A stretch of DNA of 64,000 bases. Origin: a virus. Location of the stretch: the IMG/VR virus record IMGVR_UViG_3300044632_001003, positions 62,001-126,000 of that record. The stretch is one strand, 5' to 3'. The notes beneath the pieces are model-generated. The model saw only the letters and a list, made by a program, of their open reading frames with translations. It did not search any database and was not told the DNA's origin. Each line of letters begins with the position of its first letter. The stretch's first letter is position 1. Below are positions 5,192 to 12,194 of this stretch, piece by piece. A program made the position numbers and the translations under genes.

Positions 5192-5305
5192 GATATCTAG
5201 TGTAACCTGTACGATACGCTTCTGTGCTAACATGAGGTCTAGATGTGTATGTGTACTAGATTATATCATGCATAATGACGATATGCAAGCGATTCGTAAT
5301 CTTGC

Positions 5306-5363
5306 CCATCTCGTGCATAATCCTCGTCGAGATCTAGTGCATCCTGTGCATAATACTCGTCGA
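5306..5363. repeat. Direct repeat GTGCATAAT(N)CTCGTCGAGATCT
   Basis: Two copies, about 35 bases apart, of a 23-base unit that includes one TCGTCGAGA site each; they differ by only one base. Confidence 0.65.
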
Positions 5364-5580
5364 GATCTTGTCCGTAATCGTTGCTGAATGTATAGTCGAG
5401 ATCGTAGTCGTCGTACATAGCTCGTCGAGATTTGTTGAACGCTTATGAATTGTAGCATAAAACTCGACGAGATTGCAAGCCTTATGATGCACCGTCTCGT
5501 CGAGATTCATGCTAGTATATATGCACTCTCGTCGAGAAATGTTAAGATATGCTTATATTTCTCGACTAGATTCTACCATA
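5322..5580. promoter_or_regulatory. Array of eight TCTCG(T/A)CGAGA-type palindromes
   Basis: Sites or close variants begin near 5322, 5356, 5393, 5421, 5462, 5495, 5527 and 5560. The core is an 11-base palindrome with a variable centre base. The right-most copy (TCTCGACTAGA) overlaps the -10 and start region of the minus-strand promoter at 5570-5598, as an operator would. Spacing of roughly 28-40 bases suggests cooperative binding of one protein. Confidence 0.65.
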
Positions 5581-5598
5581 CCCTTATAAGAATGTCAA
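5570..5598 (-). promoter_or_regulatory. Sigma70-type promoter (TTGACA-N17-TAGAAT)
   Basis: Exact -35 TTGACA at 5593-5598, a 17-base spacer ending in TATGG (extended -10), and TAGAAT at 5570-5575. It reads leftward through the palindrome array toward the accessory genes. Confidence 0.75.
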
Positions 5599-5647
5599 GG
5601 TCTGTGAGCCTTATGTGTGGGTCTGGGGATTTTCGGCGGGGCGTGGC

Positions 5648-5676
5648 TTGACAAACTGCGCGTCTTATGCTATACC
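5648..5676 (+). promoter_or_regulatory. Sigma70-type promoter (TTGACA-N17-TATACC)
   Basis: TTGACA at 5648-5653, a 17-base spacer, and TATACC at 5671-5676. It is divergent from the minus-strand promoter 50 bases away and points toward the GIY-YIG gene at 5894 with a structured leader of about 210 bases. Confidence 0.6.
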
Positions 5677-5679
5677 TGC

Positions 5680-5762
5680 TTAGGTCACAAGACTTAGACC
5701 TATTCTCATCAATTAACTCAATTGATTCTCAATTATTCATTTTTATTGAGAATGTTACAAAT
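5680..5762. repeat. Three consecutive hairpins
   Basis: TAGGTC...GACCTA, then ATCAATT-AACTC-AATTGAT, then ATTCTCAAT...ATTGAGAAT, one after another in the leader of the plus-strand gene. The third has the arm sequence shared with the inverted repeats at 3527 and 3672. Confidence 0.6.
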
Positions 5763-5893
5763 CACTGACATATATTTAATTTAATATTAACCTTCCATAC
5801 CTCACCATAATACACAACACCAAATTCATTATACCGTGTTATTAATTATACATACACTGTTATAAATCCACAGTACACACCGTGTTATAAACA

Positions 5894-6727
5894 ATGGCAA
5901 GAGGCATCATTTATCTCATCATCAACAAGCAAACTGGTGAAAAATACGTCGGAAACACCACACTTGCAATGAATAAAGAATGGGCACACCAGATAGACCG
6001 TGCTAAAAGAATGTCCCGAGAACCCTTACACAAGGCATTCAGAGAACATGGTGTCCATAACTTTATGATTAGAGAGTTAGATGAATGCGATGAATTAGAG
6101 TTTAATGAGAAAACAAACTATTGGATAGAGCAATACAAACCTGAATACAATCCTGCCATTAGCGCCATAGAGATTGCTAAGAAGGCAATAGAAGAGTATA
6201 AACCTGCCGAAGGCAGGCCTGCCGAAGGCATAAGTGCCGAAGGCATAAGCGCAAGCGCCGCAAGCGCAGCACTACAAGAACTTGCTAAACCAAAACCAAA
6301 AGAAAAAAGAAAAGTTAATACCTCACACTTAATGCAATGGAATGAGAATACCCGTGGAGATGGTAAGAAGACAGGTCTTAAAATAAGATGCAAGAACTTA
6401 GAAACTGGTGTATGCACTGATTATGAATCAGCCAGAGAAGCAGCAACACAAGTGACAGGCAATCCGAATAACCGTGCAAACATTCTATCTGCTGCCAGGC
6501 ATTACCGCATTGCCTATGGTCATCGTTGGCAGATCTTAGAAGAAAAGGAAAAGAAAAAGGCGGTGTTTGGTGTCGATAAAAAAACGGAGATAATTGGTCC
6601 CCGTTGTGAAAGTATTAATGCTGCTGTTCATTTTTTTGAAGGCACCGATAAAAACGGAATTCTCAAGAGTCTGAAGAATCCAGGGCGTTATAGTTGGAAA
6701 GGTTATTACTGGTTCTATGTACGTTAA
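5894..6727 (+). CDS. GIY-YIG homing endonuclease
   Basis: A 277-residue protein, the only large plus-strand gene in the left 60 kb. The N-terminal GIY-YIG nuclease domain shows GIIYLI (4-9) and KYVGNTT (17-23), with basic residues in the following helix and a Glu in KTNYWIEQY near residue 80. A linker rich in Ala-Glu-Gly repeats (about 108-130) is followed by two C-terminal DNA-binding-type segments: a NUMOD/IENR-like YESAREAATQVTG with AARHYRIAYGHRW, and a second INAAVHFFEG...YSWKGYYWFYV unit. These proteins cut DNA and spread their own gene. It stops next to the convergent gene at 6728. The linker coding sequence is made of GCCGAAGGC palindromes, unlike its neighbours. Confidence 0.88.
   Translation: MARGIIYLIINKQTGEKYVGNTTLAMNKEWAHQIDRAKRMSREPLHKAFREHGVHNFMIRELDECDELEFNEKTNYWIEQYKPEYNPAISAIEIAKKAIEEYKPAEGRPAEGISAEGISASAASAALQELAKPKPKEKRKVNTSHLMQWNENTRGDGKKTGLKIRCKNLETGVCTDYESAREAATQVTGNPNNRANILSAARHYRIAYGHRWQILEEKEKKKAVFGVDKKTEIIGPRCESINAAVHFFEGTDKNGILKSLKNPGRYSWKGYYWFYVR
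6203..6275. repeat. GCCGAAGGC palindromic repeat tract inside the GIY-YIG gene
   Basis: Three near-identical units of TGCCGAAGGCA with varying spacers, then GCGCAAGCGCCGCAAGCGC. These encode the linker PAEGRPAEGISAEGISASAASAA. The GC content is far above the rest of the AT-rich gene, so the tract looks like an inserted palindromic repeat that keeps the frame. Confidence 0.75.
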
Positions 6728-6916
6728 TCAGAGTCCTTTATCTCTTTTCTCTTGATTCGCCGTCTGCTGCAAATGCATAGTCGTATGAAGACGTTGTAGA
6801 TTCGCATAGCGATTGTGCTGACGTGTTATGATTCCACTTTCCTTGGCTTTTGCAGCATCAACCTTTGCCTGTGGTGTTGTGAGAATCTGTTCCATGAACT
6901 GAAAGAACGTCTTCAT
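6728..6916 (-). CDS. Small basic helical protein, 62 residues
   Basis: ATG at 6916 with an ATAAATA late box at 6937-6943. The protein is charged and helical (MKTFFQFMEQIL...QAKVDAAKAKESG). It ends one base after the convergent homing endonuclease gene. Function not recognised. Confidence 0.65.
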   Translation of the reverse strand: MKTFFQFMEQILTTPQAKVDAAKAKESGIITRQHNRYANLQRLHTTMHLQQTANQEKRDKGL

Positions 6917-6936
6917 TTATCCTCTGACTTTTTGAG

Positions 6937-6943
6937 TATTTAT
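6937..6943 (-). promoter_or_regulatory. Late promoter box ATAAATA
   Basis: Minus-strand ATAAATA 21 bases before the ATG at 6916, matching the late-promoter motif of T4-like phages. Confidence 0.5.
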
Positions 6944-6962
6944 GGCGTCGCAAACCTCGATC

Positions 6963-7499
6963 TTAGAAACCATAGAATGATTGTGAGATAAAGAAATTAT
7001 AAGTCAATCGACCATCTGTAATATCATTACCATAAGGTGATGTAGGAGCATGAACATAATACCCAGGATAGGCAATCAATCGATTATACTTATGAGCATA
7101 CGATACTATCTCATTCTTCTCTCCATTGACAATTGATGTGCCACAGGATTCTGGTGCATCAGACAAATAGATGACCCCTGCATAAGGCACAGGATCAGCA
7201 TGATACTTGTAATGATGATAATCTTTGATTCTTGTGTTTCTATCGCTTTGGATATCCCAGTCGATAACCTCAGTGGGAAGAATATGAAAATAAGACTCAA
7301 TCAGATAATTCTGAATCTTGAAATGCTCCGATACAGTATGAAGAACATTCTCTTGTATTTCAGGACAATACAATGGACCCGTGCGGTATCCTTGCCATCC
7401 AGAATCAATATCCTTAGAGCAGTTATAATTCTGCTCCAAGGACATCTCTATGACTTCTTCTGGATTCTCAAAGAAGTCATCAATAACAAGTACGTTCAT
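6963..7499 (-). CDS. 2OG-Fe(II) oxygenase-like protein
   Basis: 178 residues. It shows the iron-binding set HxD...H (His100, Asp102, His150) and a downstream Arg164 that would bind 2-oxoglutarate, in the context KYHADPVPYAGVIYLSD and LIAYPGYYVHAP. This is the double-stranded beta-helix fold of prolyl-hydroxylase-type enzymes. Similar genes are frequent in cyanomyoviruses, where the substrate is generally unknown (a structural protein or small metabolite is possible). Two further 2OG oxygenase-like genes are in the window at 10294 and 34244. Confidence 0.75.
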   Translation of the reverse strand: MNVLVIDDFFENPEEVIEMSLEQNYNCSKDIDSGWQGYRTGPLYCPEIQENVLHTVSEHFKIQNYLIESYFHILPTEVIDWDIQSDRNTRIKDYHHYKYHADPVPYAGVIYLSDAPESCGTSIVNGEKNEIVSYAHKYNRLIAYPGYYVHAPTSPYGNDITDGRLTYNFFISQSFYGF

Positions 7500-7524
7500 T
7501 TCTTTGATTGTTGTGCTGATTTAA

Positions 7525-7869
7525 TCACTGAGGAGGTTCTGGAATATGATCGTCAGGACAACAATCTTTTCTTGACTCCATGAACTTATCAAACTCTCCA
7601 TTCATCCAATCTTCATCAGATTCTCTCCATTTACCCAATGGGCAGGCATCAAGAGCAAAACGAACTTTTGAATCCAAATAACAACCACATTCCTTACAAC
7701 GATTGGGAATTGGGTCGCGGCGATCACAGGCTTCACAAATTGCCTTTCTCTTTAATACAACTTCATTGGAACAAAACAAACTATCACTTGCTTGTGCGTA
7801 CTTGAGCACATCAAATGCAAACTTTGCAAGATTTTTTGCTTGCTGTGGTAACGATGGATAATCACTCAT
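7525..7869 (-). CDS. Zinc-ribbon protein
   Basis: 114 residues with a cysteine cluster C45-x2-C48, C58-x2-C61-x-C63 and C76, typical of the small cysteine-rich proteins carried by many T4-like cyanophages. It lies 25 bases downstream of the 4-base overlap with the adhesin gene, so it is cotranscribed with it. The fold is inferred; no enzyme activity is suggested. Confidence 0.7.
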   Translation of the reverse strand: MSDYPSLPQQAKNLAKFAFDVLKYAQASDSLFCSNEVVLKRKAICEACDRRDPIPNRCKECGCYLDSKVRFALDACPLGKWRESDEDWMNGEFDKFMESRKDCCPDDHIPEPPQ

Positions 7870-9020
7870 TGGTACAATCCTTTAATGGTTTCAGAAGTTA
7901 ATTCACCTGTATATATGTAATTTCCTAGGGCAGGGGCAATGGCACGTCCTGCATTTCCTGCAATACCACCATTACCTACAAGTGTCGATGTTGGTGATGT
8001 TGTGGTTGCTGCTGACCCTGATCCAAATAGAGCACCTGATGAACCTGGCTCTCCAGGATTTCCACTGGGTTGTCCATATTGAGGACTTGCTCCACATCCA
8101 CCAGGCGCTCCTGCTCCACCAGCAACACCTGTAGTGCTTGGTTGATTGTATCCTTGACCGATTCCACCTGCACCACCATCACCACCAGGAGCAGCAGGCA
8201 CAGCATAATCAACTTGACAAAGATTATACCAACGTCCTACATTGCATCCACGGTTAAATTCACAGCAGTTGCCATCACCACCACCTTTACCACCTACTTT
8301 ATATCCACCAGGACAGTTATTGTTTGGACCACCACCACAATAACCACCAGTCCAATACTGATAGTTACAAGTTCCAGGATTGCCTGATGTACCTTGAGAA
8401 CCTCTGGCTCCACCTGATCCACCTGCATAAACCTGAGAACCTGCATCAATTACAACTTTAACAGCATATCCTGTTGAAGTTGAATAAATCGCAGATCCAC
8501 CTACAGCACCAGGCGTACTATAAACAGTTCCACCTGATCCACCTGCACCATGAATCTTTCCACCATTTTGAACAATCAAAGACAGATTGTAGGCCAATGA
8601 ATCAAACCTTGCCGCAGGTGAAGATGTGTTGATGGATCCAATCGTTCCCTGAACATAGAATCTCTTCTTGATGTTCTTGGGTAGATTACCAAACCAATTC
8701 TGTGCTCCAACATCAACACCAGGATTGCTAAAGTTGGCAGAGTTATCATCCGTTCCTGTCTGAACCAAATTATAATACTTCAGACTATTGCGAAACTGCG
8801 AACTCTTGAGATTCTTTGTCGTGCTGTTTGCAATCTGTGAGTTTTCAACAGCATCGGGTACAATTGGATCTGTTTCTGCAGAGGTTGTAACCGTTGTATT
8901 TCTCAGCAATTCAGATGCCTTAATTGGACCTGATGCAACTTCCTTAAAAGAGTTTCTTAGATCTCCAAACTTAATTGGACCTGATGAAAATAAAAACGTA
9001 TTACTTGTCGATATTGCCAT
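7866..9020 (-). CDS. Glycine-rich tail fibre adhesin-like protein
   Basis: 384 residues. The N-terminus has two SSGPIKFGDLRNSF / SGPIKASELLRN repeats, a motif often found at the start of cyanophage virion proteins. The C-terminal two thirds is a run of polyglycine segments (HGAGGSGG, GGKGGGDGN, GGAGAPGGCG) separated by short variable loops with many cysteines. That architecture resembles the T4-type gp38 tip adhesins that decide host range. A late box lies before the gene at 9051. Overlaps the zinc-ribbon gene by 4 bases. Confidence 0.7.
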   Translation of the reverse strand: MAISTSNTFLFSSGPIKFGDLRNSFKEVASGPIKASELLRNTTVTTSAETDPIVPDAVENSQIANSTTKNLKSSQFRNSLKYYNLVQTGTDDNSANFSNPGVDVGAQNWFGNLPKNIKKRFYVQGTIGSINTSSPAARFDSLAYNLSLIVQNGGKIHGAGGSGGTVYSTPGAVGGSAIYSTSTGYAVKVVIDAGSQVYAGGSGGARGSQGTSGNPGTCNYQYWTGGYCGGGPNNNCPGGYKVGGKGGGDGNCCEFNRGCNVGRWYNLCQVDYAVPAAPGGDGGAGGIGQGYNQPSTTGVAGGAGAPGGCGASPQYGQPSGNPGEPGSSGALFGSGSAATTTSPTSTLVGNGGIAGNAGRAIAPALGNYIYTGELTSETIKGLYQ

Positions 9021-9049
9021 TAGACAACTAAGAATTCCTTAACGTACTG

Positions 9050-9334
9050 TTATTTAGTTTTGGAATCCACTTTTGCAGTTTCAGCAGTATAAGGCACTCG
9101 TCCTGTTTCTTGATACATCACCATATCATACTTGAACTTGCATTCCAGAGGTTTCTGATTGCACAGTTTCAGAGTTTGATTGATGGTTGATTCAGTGTAT
9201 GCATTTGACCCTAGAGCAAATCCAATCATACCTGTCAATACAAGGGCAGGATAATAGATAACCTTTCTCTTTACTGAAAAAGGGGTACGATTTCGCTGTT
9301 CAGGTAGCCCTGTTTCTGTACGTGTTGTTCCCAT
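9050..9334 (-). CDS. Single-span membrane protein, 94 residues
   Basis: Basic N-terminus, then a hydrophobic span VIYYPALVLTGMIGFALGS (about 26-44), then a polar domain with a cysteine pair (LCNQKPLEC). Probably anchored in the inner membrane with the C-terminus outside. The segment ends 30 bases before the adhesin gene. Unknown function. Confidence 0.65.
   Translation of the reverse strand: MGTTRTETGLPEQRNRTPFSVKRKVIYYPALVLTGMIGFALGSNAYTESTINQTLKLCNQKPLECKFKYDMVMYQETGRVPYTAETAKVDSKTK
9051..9057 (-). promoter_or_regulatory. Late promoter box CTAAATA
   Basis: Minus-strand CTAAATA 31 bases before the adhesin ATG at 9020; it overlaps the end of the upstream gene. Confidence 0.5.
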
Positions 9335-9352
9335 AATGTAGCATCCTCAATG

Positions 9353-9607
9353 TTAAAGAAAACTGCGGTTTGTTTGGTTGTTTTGTTCTTCTTCGATTTG
9401 TAATATACAACTTGGTATTTCATTGTCATTCCAATGTCTTACGACCCCTGCGATAATGAATAGATTAGTAATGAGATAAGTACCGAATATAACAGTCCGT
9501 ATATGAGCAATGTGGTCTGCTTCTCTGTCATTTTTCGTCGCTTTCTCCCCAAGTGCTTTCGCCCACCATCGCCAAAGTTTTGTCCTCTTCCTTTTCTTCA
9601 TTATCAT
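9353..9607 (-). CDS. Small membrane protein, 84 residues
   Basis: A basic N-terminus (KKRKRTKLWRWW) is followed by one clear membrane span, TVIFGTYLITNLFIIAGVV, and a polar tail. The listed start overlaps the upstream gene by 80 bases, which is long for this genome, so translation may start later. A competing 30-residue frame (9439-9531, ATG ACA GAG) has a perfect ATGA overlap with the upstream stop and is also hydrophobic. One of the two is probably the real gene. Confidence 0.5.
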   Translation of the reverse strand: MIMKKRKRTKLWRWWAKALGEKATKNDREADHIAHIRTVIFGTYLITNLFIIAGVVRHWNDNEIPSCILQIEEEQNNQTNRSFL

Positions 9608-9833
9608 AAACAGATTGTCTTGACCTTACATAGGTGAGTTCTTTCCACTGATTATTATAGCACAGAACTAGCAATCGCTCATTGGAATGCAACTTACAGG
9701 CAGCATAGTTAGTCTTATCCTTGGGCTTGACATTGACTTCAATTGTGATGTACTCTACATCCTTGAAATACACCCAACCCTCAACACCTTTGGTCCAGGT
9801 GACATAATCATTGACTTCAGGAATGTAACTCAT
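9528..9833 (-). CDS. Conserved cyanophage-type protein, 101 residues
   Basis: ATG at 9833, overlapping the stop of the next gene upstream. N-terminal beta-rich part (IPEVNDYVTWTKGVEGWVYF...) resembles a small SH3-like barrel; the C-terminus is acidic and low complexity. I recognise the style of such proteins in cyanomyoviruses but no function. Confidence 0.6.
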   Translation of the reverse strand: MSYIPEVNDYVTWTKGVEGWVYFKDVEYITIEVNVKPKDKTNYAACKLHSNERLLVLCYNNQWKELTYVRSRQSVYDNEEKEEDKTLAMVGESTWGESDEK

Positions 9834-10111
9834 ACAAATGCAGATTCAAGTGGTGTTTGCTTAGGAATCATCGCAGAATAAGGAGTTGTTTTCCTTATAT
9901 CCACCGACTGTCCAACACTTTTGGAGTTGATGGGGGAATAATATGTTCTTGTTTTGGTGTTGTAGAACCCCCAGATACAACGAACGGCATCACCCAGATT
10001 GTAATCAAACCTACGGTCGTAATGAATCCAGATAGCAACAACATTGCGTTTAAACTCTGTCTGCTCATAATACATTCCCTCTGGTGCATTGTGTGGAAAA
10101 TCAATGTTCAT
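9830..10111 (-). CDS. Conserved hypothetical protein, 93 residues
   Basis: The first residues MNIDFPHNAPEGMYYEQTEF and a central WIHYDRRFDY...WGFYNTKTRTYYSP region are rich in aromatic residues, suggesting a small beta fold. Overlaps the next gene by 4 bases. Function unknown. Confidence 0.65.
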   Translation of the reverse strand: MNIDFPHNAPEGMYYEQTEFKRNVVAIWIHYDRRFDYNLGDAVRCIWGFYNTKTRTYYSPINSKSVGQSVDIRKTTPYSAMIPKQTPLESAFV

Positions 10112-10125
10112 CGTTATATCCCAAT

Positions 10126-10290
10126 TCAGTCGTTATCAACAACGGCACGAATACGATTGGGATTGTATCCATCCTCAATCAGAGTTAGAATACATTGCAT
10201 TGCTTGTTCTCTGGTCAGTTTGTGATATTGGGGGTCAATATCTTCCCAACCTGTGGTTTCTAATTCAACAATTTTATACAGTTGGTCCAT
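10126..10290 (-). CDS. 54-residue protein
   Basis: ATG at 10290 and TGA at 10126, between two well-supported genes. The sequence MDQLYKIVELETTGWEDID has the pattern of a small conserved cyanophage protein (the WE.....KLTREQA motif followed by a helical part and GYNPNRIRAVVD). Similar short proteins act as possible regulators, but no evidence is visible. Confidence 0.6.
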   Translation of the reverse strand: MDQLYKIVELETTGWEDIDPQYHKLTREQAMQCILTLIEDGYNPNRIRAVVDND

Positions 10291-10293
10291 GAA

Positions 10294-10944
10294 TTACCTC
10301 AGTGAAAGTGGTGCAGTTCGTGTCGTAATATCTCCCAGAATCATTGCATTAAAACTGATTGTAATACGATTCTTACCCTTACCATAGGATGTATATGTTT
10401 GGGGAACACCATGGGGAAGATAAGATGGGAATATCAACAACGTACCCTCTTCAAATTTAGGAATGAATACACCTGAGTTCGTTGCATTTAATTCATTGTG
10501 ATTGGGTTCAAAGATTCGTGCTCCTGGGCGTGGATCGGAAAATGCAGTTCCTGAACAACTTGGAGGCATTGAAACGTGCAAAACACCACTCAGCAATGAA
10601 TTGGGGTGAATATGATTCTGATGCGAATATTCAGGGCGATAACCTACGTTTGCCCACATACTTGTAAGATAGGATTCATCACGAATGACCGTCATATAAT
10701 CCATGACGGATACTGCTTCCTGAAGAAAAAGGTCGGCAAGTTCTTCAAACTGAGGTAGATTATGCAGGTTGTGATTGCTATGCCAACCAACAGTTCCTGC
10801 TTTATTCCCCATAGTTTCATCTTTGGTCAGTTTCATGACATCAGATGCAACCTGGTTCAACAAACTTTTACTCTCAATCTTTGAGGAAAAGACCATTGAT
10901 GGGAATGTTGGCCAAATTGTGCGATCAATTAGTTTGATACTCAT
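10294..10944 (-). CDS. 2OG-Fe(II) oxygenase
   Basis: 216 residues of the family of phage and marine-bacterial 2OG oxygenases: NHIHPNSLLSGVLHV (110-124) supplies the first metal ligands, EEGTLLIFPSYLPHGV carries the distal His near residue 183, and an Arg in NRITISFN near 200 would bind 2-oxoglutarate. T4-like cyanophages commonly carry one or more. The substrate is unknown. Nearest neighbours are small uncharacterised genes. Confidence 0.85.
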   Translation of the reverse strand: MSIKLIDRTIWPTFPSMVFSSKIESKSLLNQVASDVMKLTKDETMGNKAGTVGWHSNHNLHNLPQFEELADLFLQEAVSVMDYMTVIRDESYLTSMWANVGYRPEYSHQNHIHPNSLLSGVLHVSMPPSCSGTAFSDPRPGARIFEPNHNELNATNSGVFIPKFEEGTLLIFPSYLPHGVPQTYTSYGKGKNRITISFNAMILGDITTRTAPLSLR

Positions 10945-11174
10945 GTCGTGAATGAATCAACAATGCGGGAGTCTTCATCATTGGCAAGAGCAAATTTATG
11001 GGCATTAACAACACGTTCCATAATCCGAGAATCGTGTGCATTCTCATACTCATCACGCCAGTCCAGAAGAACATCATGGCACTCGTTATCATTTTCTGCG
11101 ATGACACTAACTACGCCACCATATTCAGAAGAAGGAAACGGAACCCAATAATCAACCAGATAAAGATACTTCAT
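10941..11174 (-). CDS. 77-residue protein
   Basis: ATG at 11174; overlaps the oxygenase gene by 4 bases. Begins KYLYLVDYWVPFPSSEYGG, then VSVIAENDNECHDVLLDW, a pattern of beta strands and a helix seen in small proteins of cyanomyoviruses. Function unknown. Confidence 0.65.
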   Translation of the reverse strand: MKYLYLVDYWVPFPSSEYGGVVSVIAENDNECHDVLLDWRDEYENAHDSRIMERVVNAHKFALANDEDSRIVDSFTT

Positions 11175-11187
11175 TGTTGTGTGTAAA

Positions 11188-11367
11188 TTACTCCTTAATT
11201 TTAGTGTATTTGTTGCTTCCTGTCAAGCAGTTCAATTGTCGCTCAATCTCAAACTTAATTGGAAGCAAATGCGAAGAAAAAAATCCAGCATATTGCCCAT
11301 CACTCAGAAGTTTATGAAGATTTTCAACCTGAATCTGTGCCAGAATCAATTTTGTTTTTTGATCCAT
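11188..11367 (-). CDS. 59-residue helical protein
   Basis: ATG at 11367 overlaps the TAA of the upstream gene (TAATG). MDQKTKLILAQIQVENLHKLL then IKFEIERQLNCL suggests two amphipathic helices. Unknown function. Confidence 0.6.
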   Translation of the reverse strand: MDQKTKLILAQIQVENLHKLLSDGQYAGFFSSHLLPIKFEIERQLNCLTGSNKYTKIKE

Positions 11368-11573
11368 TACACAAACTCCTGAAGATAATAATCAACAGAA
11401 ACATTCAGTTCTGCTGCTTTTTTCTCAATGAAATTGAGACGATGATTGCCCCCTGTTACATAATTACGTGCTTCCTGCCATTTTTTGTGGGCATCAATTT
11501 CAGTTTCTGCGTGTTTCATAAAATCCTCAAATGCGGTCATAAACTGCCTAATGTCTTCGTCGTTCATAATCAT
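11367..11573 (-). CDS. 68-residue protein, paralogue of the gene at 4850
   Basis: Acidic helical N-terminus (NDEDIRQFMTAFEDFMKHAETEID) and a C-terminus KKAAELNVSVDYYLQEFV shared with the protein at 4850-4996. Translationally coupled to its neighbours. Function unknown. Confidence 0.65.
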   Translation of the reverse strand: MIMNDEDIRQFMTAFEDFMKHAETEIDAHKKWQEARNYVTGGNHRLNFIEKKAAELNVSVDYYLQEFV

Positions 11574-11875
11574 CCAATAATACGATAACAGACAGTTGCA
11601 TTACCTTTTTGAGGTGATGCAATATGGGCAAATGCAGCATAAGATAAATCTAAGTCTGCATGAGAGTAAGGTCCGCGATCATTGACGCGAACAATCACCT
11701 GCTTCATGTTATCTTGGTTTGTCACCCTGATCTTACTGCCCATAGGCAAATGAGGATGAGCTGCAGTCCAACGATAAGCATCAAACCGTTCACCATTGGC
11801 GGTTTTTTGTCCATGGAAACCATCGCCAACACCGTAATATGTAGCGATACCACACATCAAAGCGGCAATAATCAT
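11570..11875 (-). CDS. rlpA: RlpA-like double-psi beta-barrel protein
   Basis: 101 residues from ATG at 11875, which forms an ATGA overlap with the upstream gene; a TTG 12 bases earlier is less likely. After a short hydrophobic start (MIIAALMCG) comes the RlpA/expansin-like core: GIATYYGVGDGFHGQKTANGE (9-29), the TAAHPHLPMGSKIRVTN block (38-53), and VIVRVNDRGPY with DLDLSYAAF (60-82). In bacteria RlpA is a septal peptidoglycan-binding lytic transglycosylase. In a phage it may help weaken the cell wall at lysis or entry, or modulate host division. Activity is not certain because the catalytic set is not fully defined by eye. Confidence 0.8.
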   Translation of the reverse strand: MIIAALMCGIATYYGVGDGFHGQKTANGERFDAYRWTAAHPHLPMGSKIRVTNQDNMKQVIVRVNDRGPYSHADLDLSYAAFAHIASPQKGNATVCYRIIG

Positions 11876-12033
11876 TCTATGTGACAATCAGGGTGAAAAG
11901 ATTTCATTTGTTCGCAGATTTGTGCTTGGCGATTCTTGTAACCTTCAAACATTTTGTTATCACGTTGGATTAGAAACAAATTCCAACCAAAGATAACGCC
12001 AACTGCGAGTAGAGCATAAAAATAGAGTTTCAT
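11872..12033 (-). CDS. 53-residue exported or membrane-anchored peptide
   Basis: ATG at 12033; hydrophobic N-terminus KLYFYALLAVGVIFGWNLFLI followed by a polar tail with two cysteines (QICEQMKSFHPDCH). Directly upstream of and coupled to the RlpA-like gene, so it could act in the same envelope process. It might be a spanin- or holin-like small protein, but this is speculation. Confidence 0.55.
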   Translation of the reverse strand: MKLYFYALLAVGVIFGWNLFLIQRDNKMFEGYKNRQAQICEQMKSFHPDCHIE

Positions 12034-12194
12034 CCGCAATCAAGGTCGTAGAGAATAGCAGCAGACATTTCAGAAAGAATCTTTCGGTTCAAGTTATGTA
12101 CATCATAACCAATCTTTTCCGAAAGATCAACCCAATCAGGATGTTTCATAAGAATGTTGAGCATCGCACTTAGTTCATCAGTTGTAAATGCCAT
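12030..12194 (-). CDS. 54-residue protein
   Basis: ATG at 12194, stop overlapping the next start. MAFTTDELSAMLNILMKHPDWVDLSEKIG suggests a small helical protein. Coupled to flanking genes on both sides. Confidence 0.6.
   Translation of the reverse strand: MAFTTDELSAMLNILMKHPDWVDLSEKIGYDVHNLNRKILSEMSAAILYDLDCG

Larger units (their letters stand above)
5192..5893. other. Non-coding control region with divergent promoters
   Basis: About 700 bases without a supported gene. From left: the shared TCTAGATGTGTATGTGT string, eight TCTCG(T/A)CGAGA-like palindromes (5322-5580), a minus-strand sigma70-like promoter, a plus-strand sigma70-like promoter, three consecutive hairpins (5680-5760), and a leader with repeated GTGTTATAAA before the homing endonuclease gene. 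Confidence 0.65.

Noticed and set aside
5192-5560. CRISPR-like array
   Set aside because: The repeated unit is a short palindrome with uneven spacing and no 25-40 base direct repeats with unique spacers of constant length; no cas genes are present.
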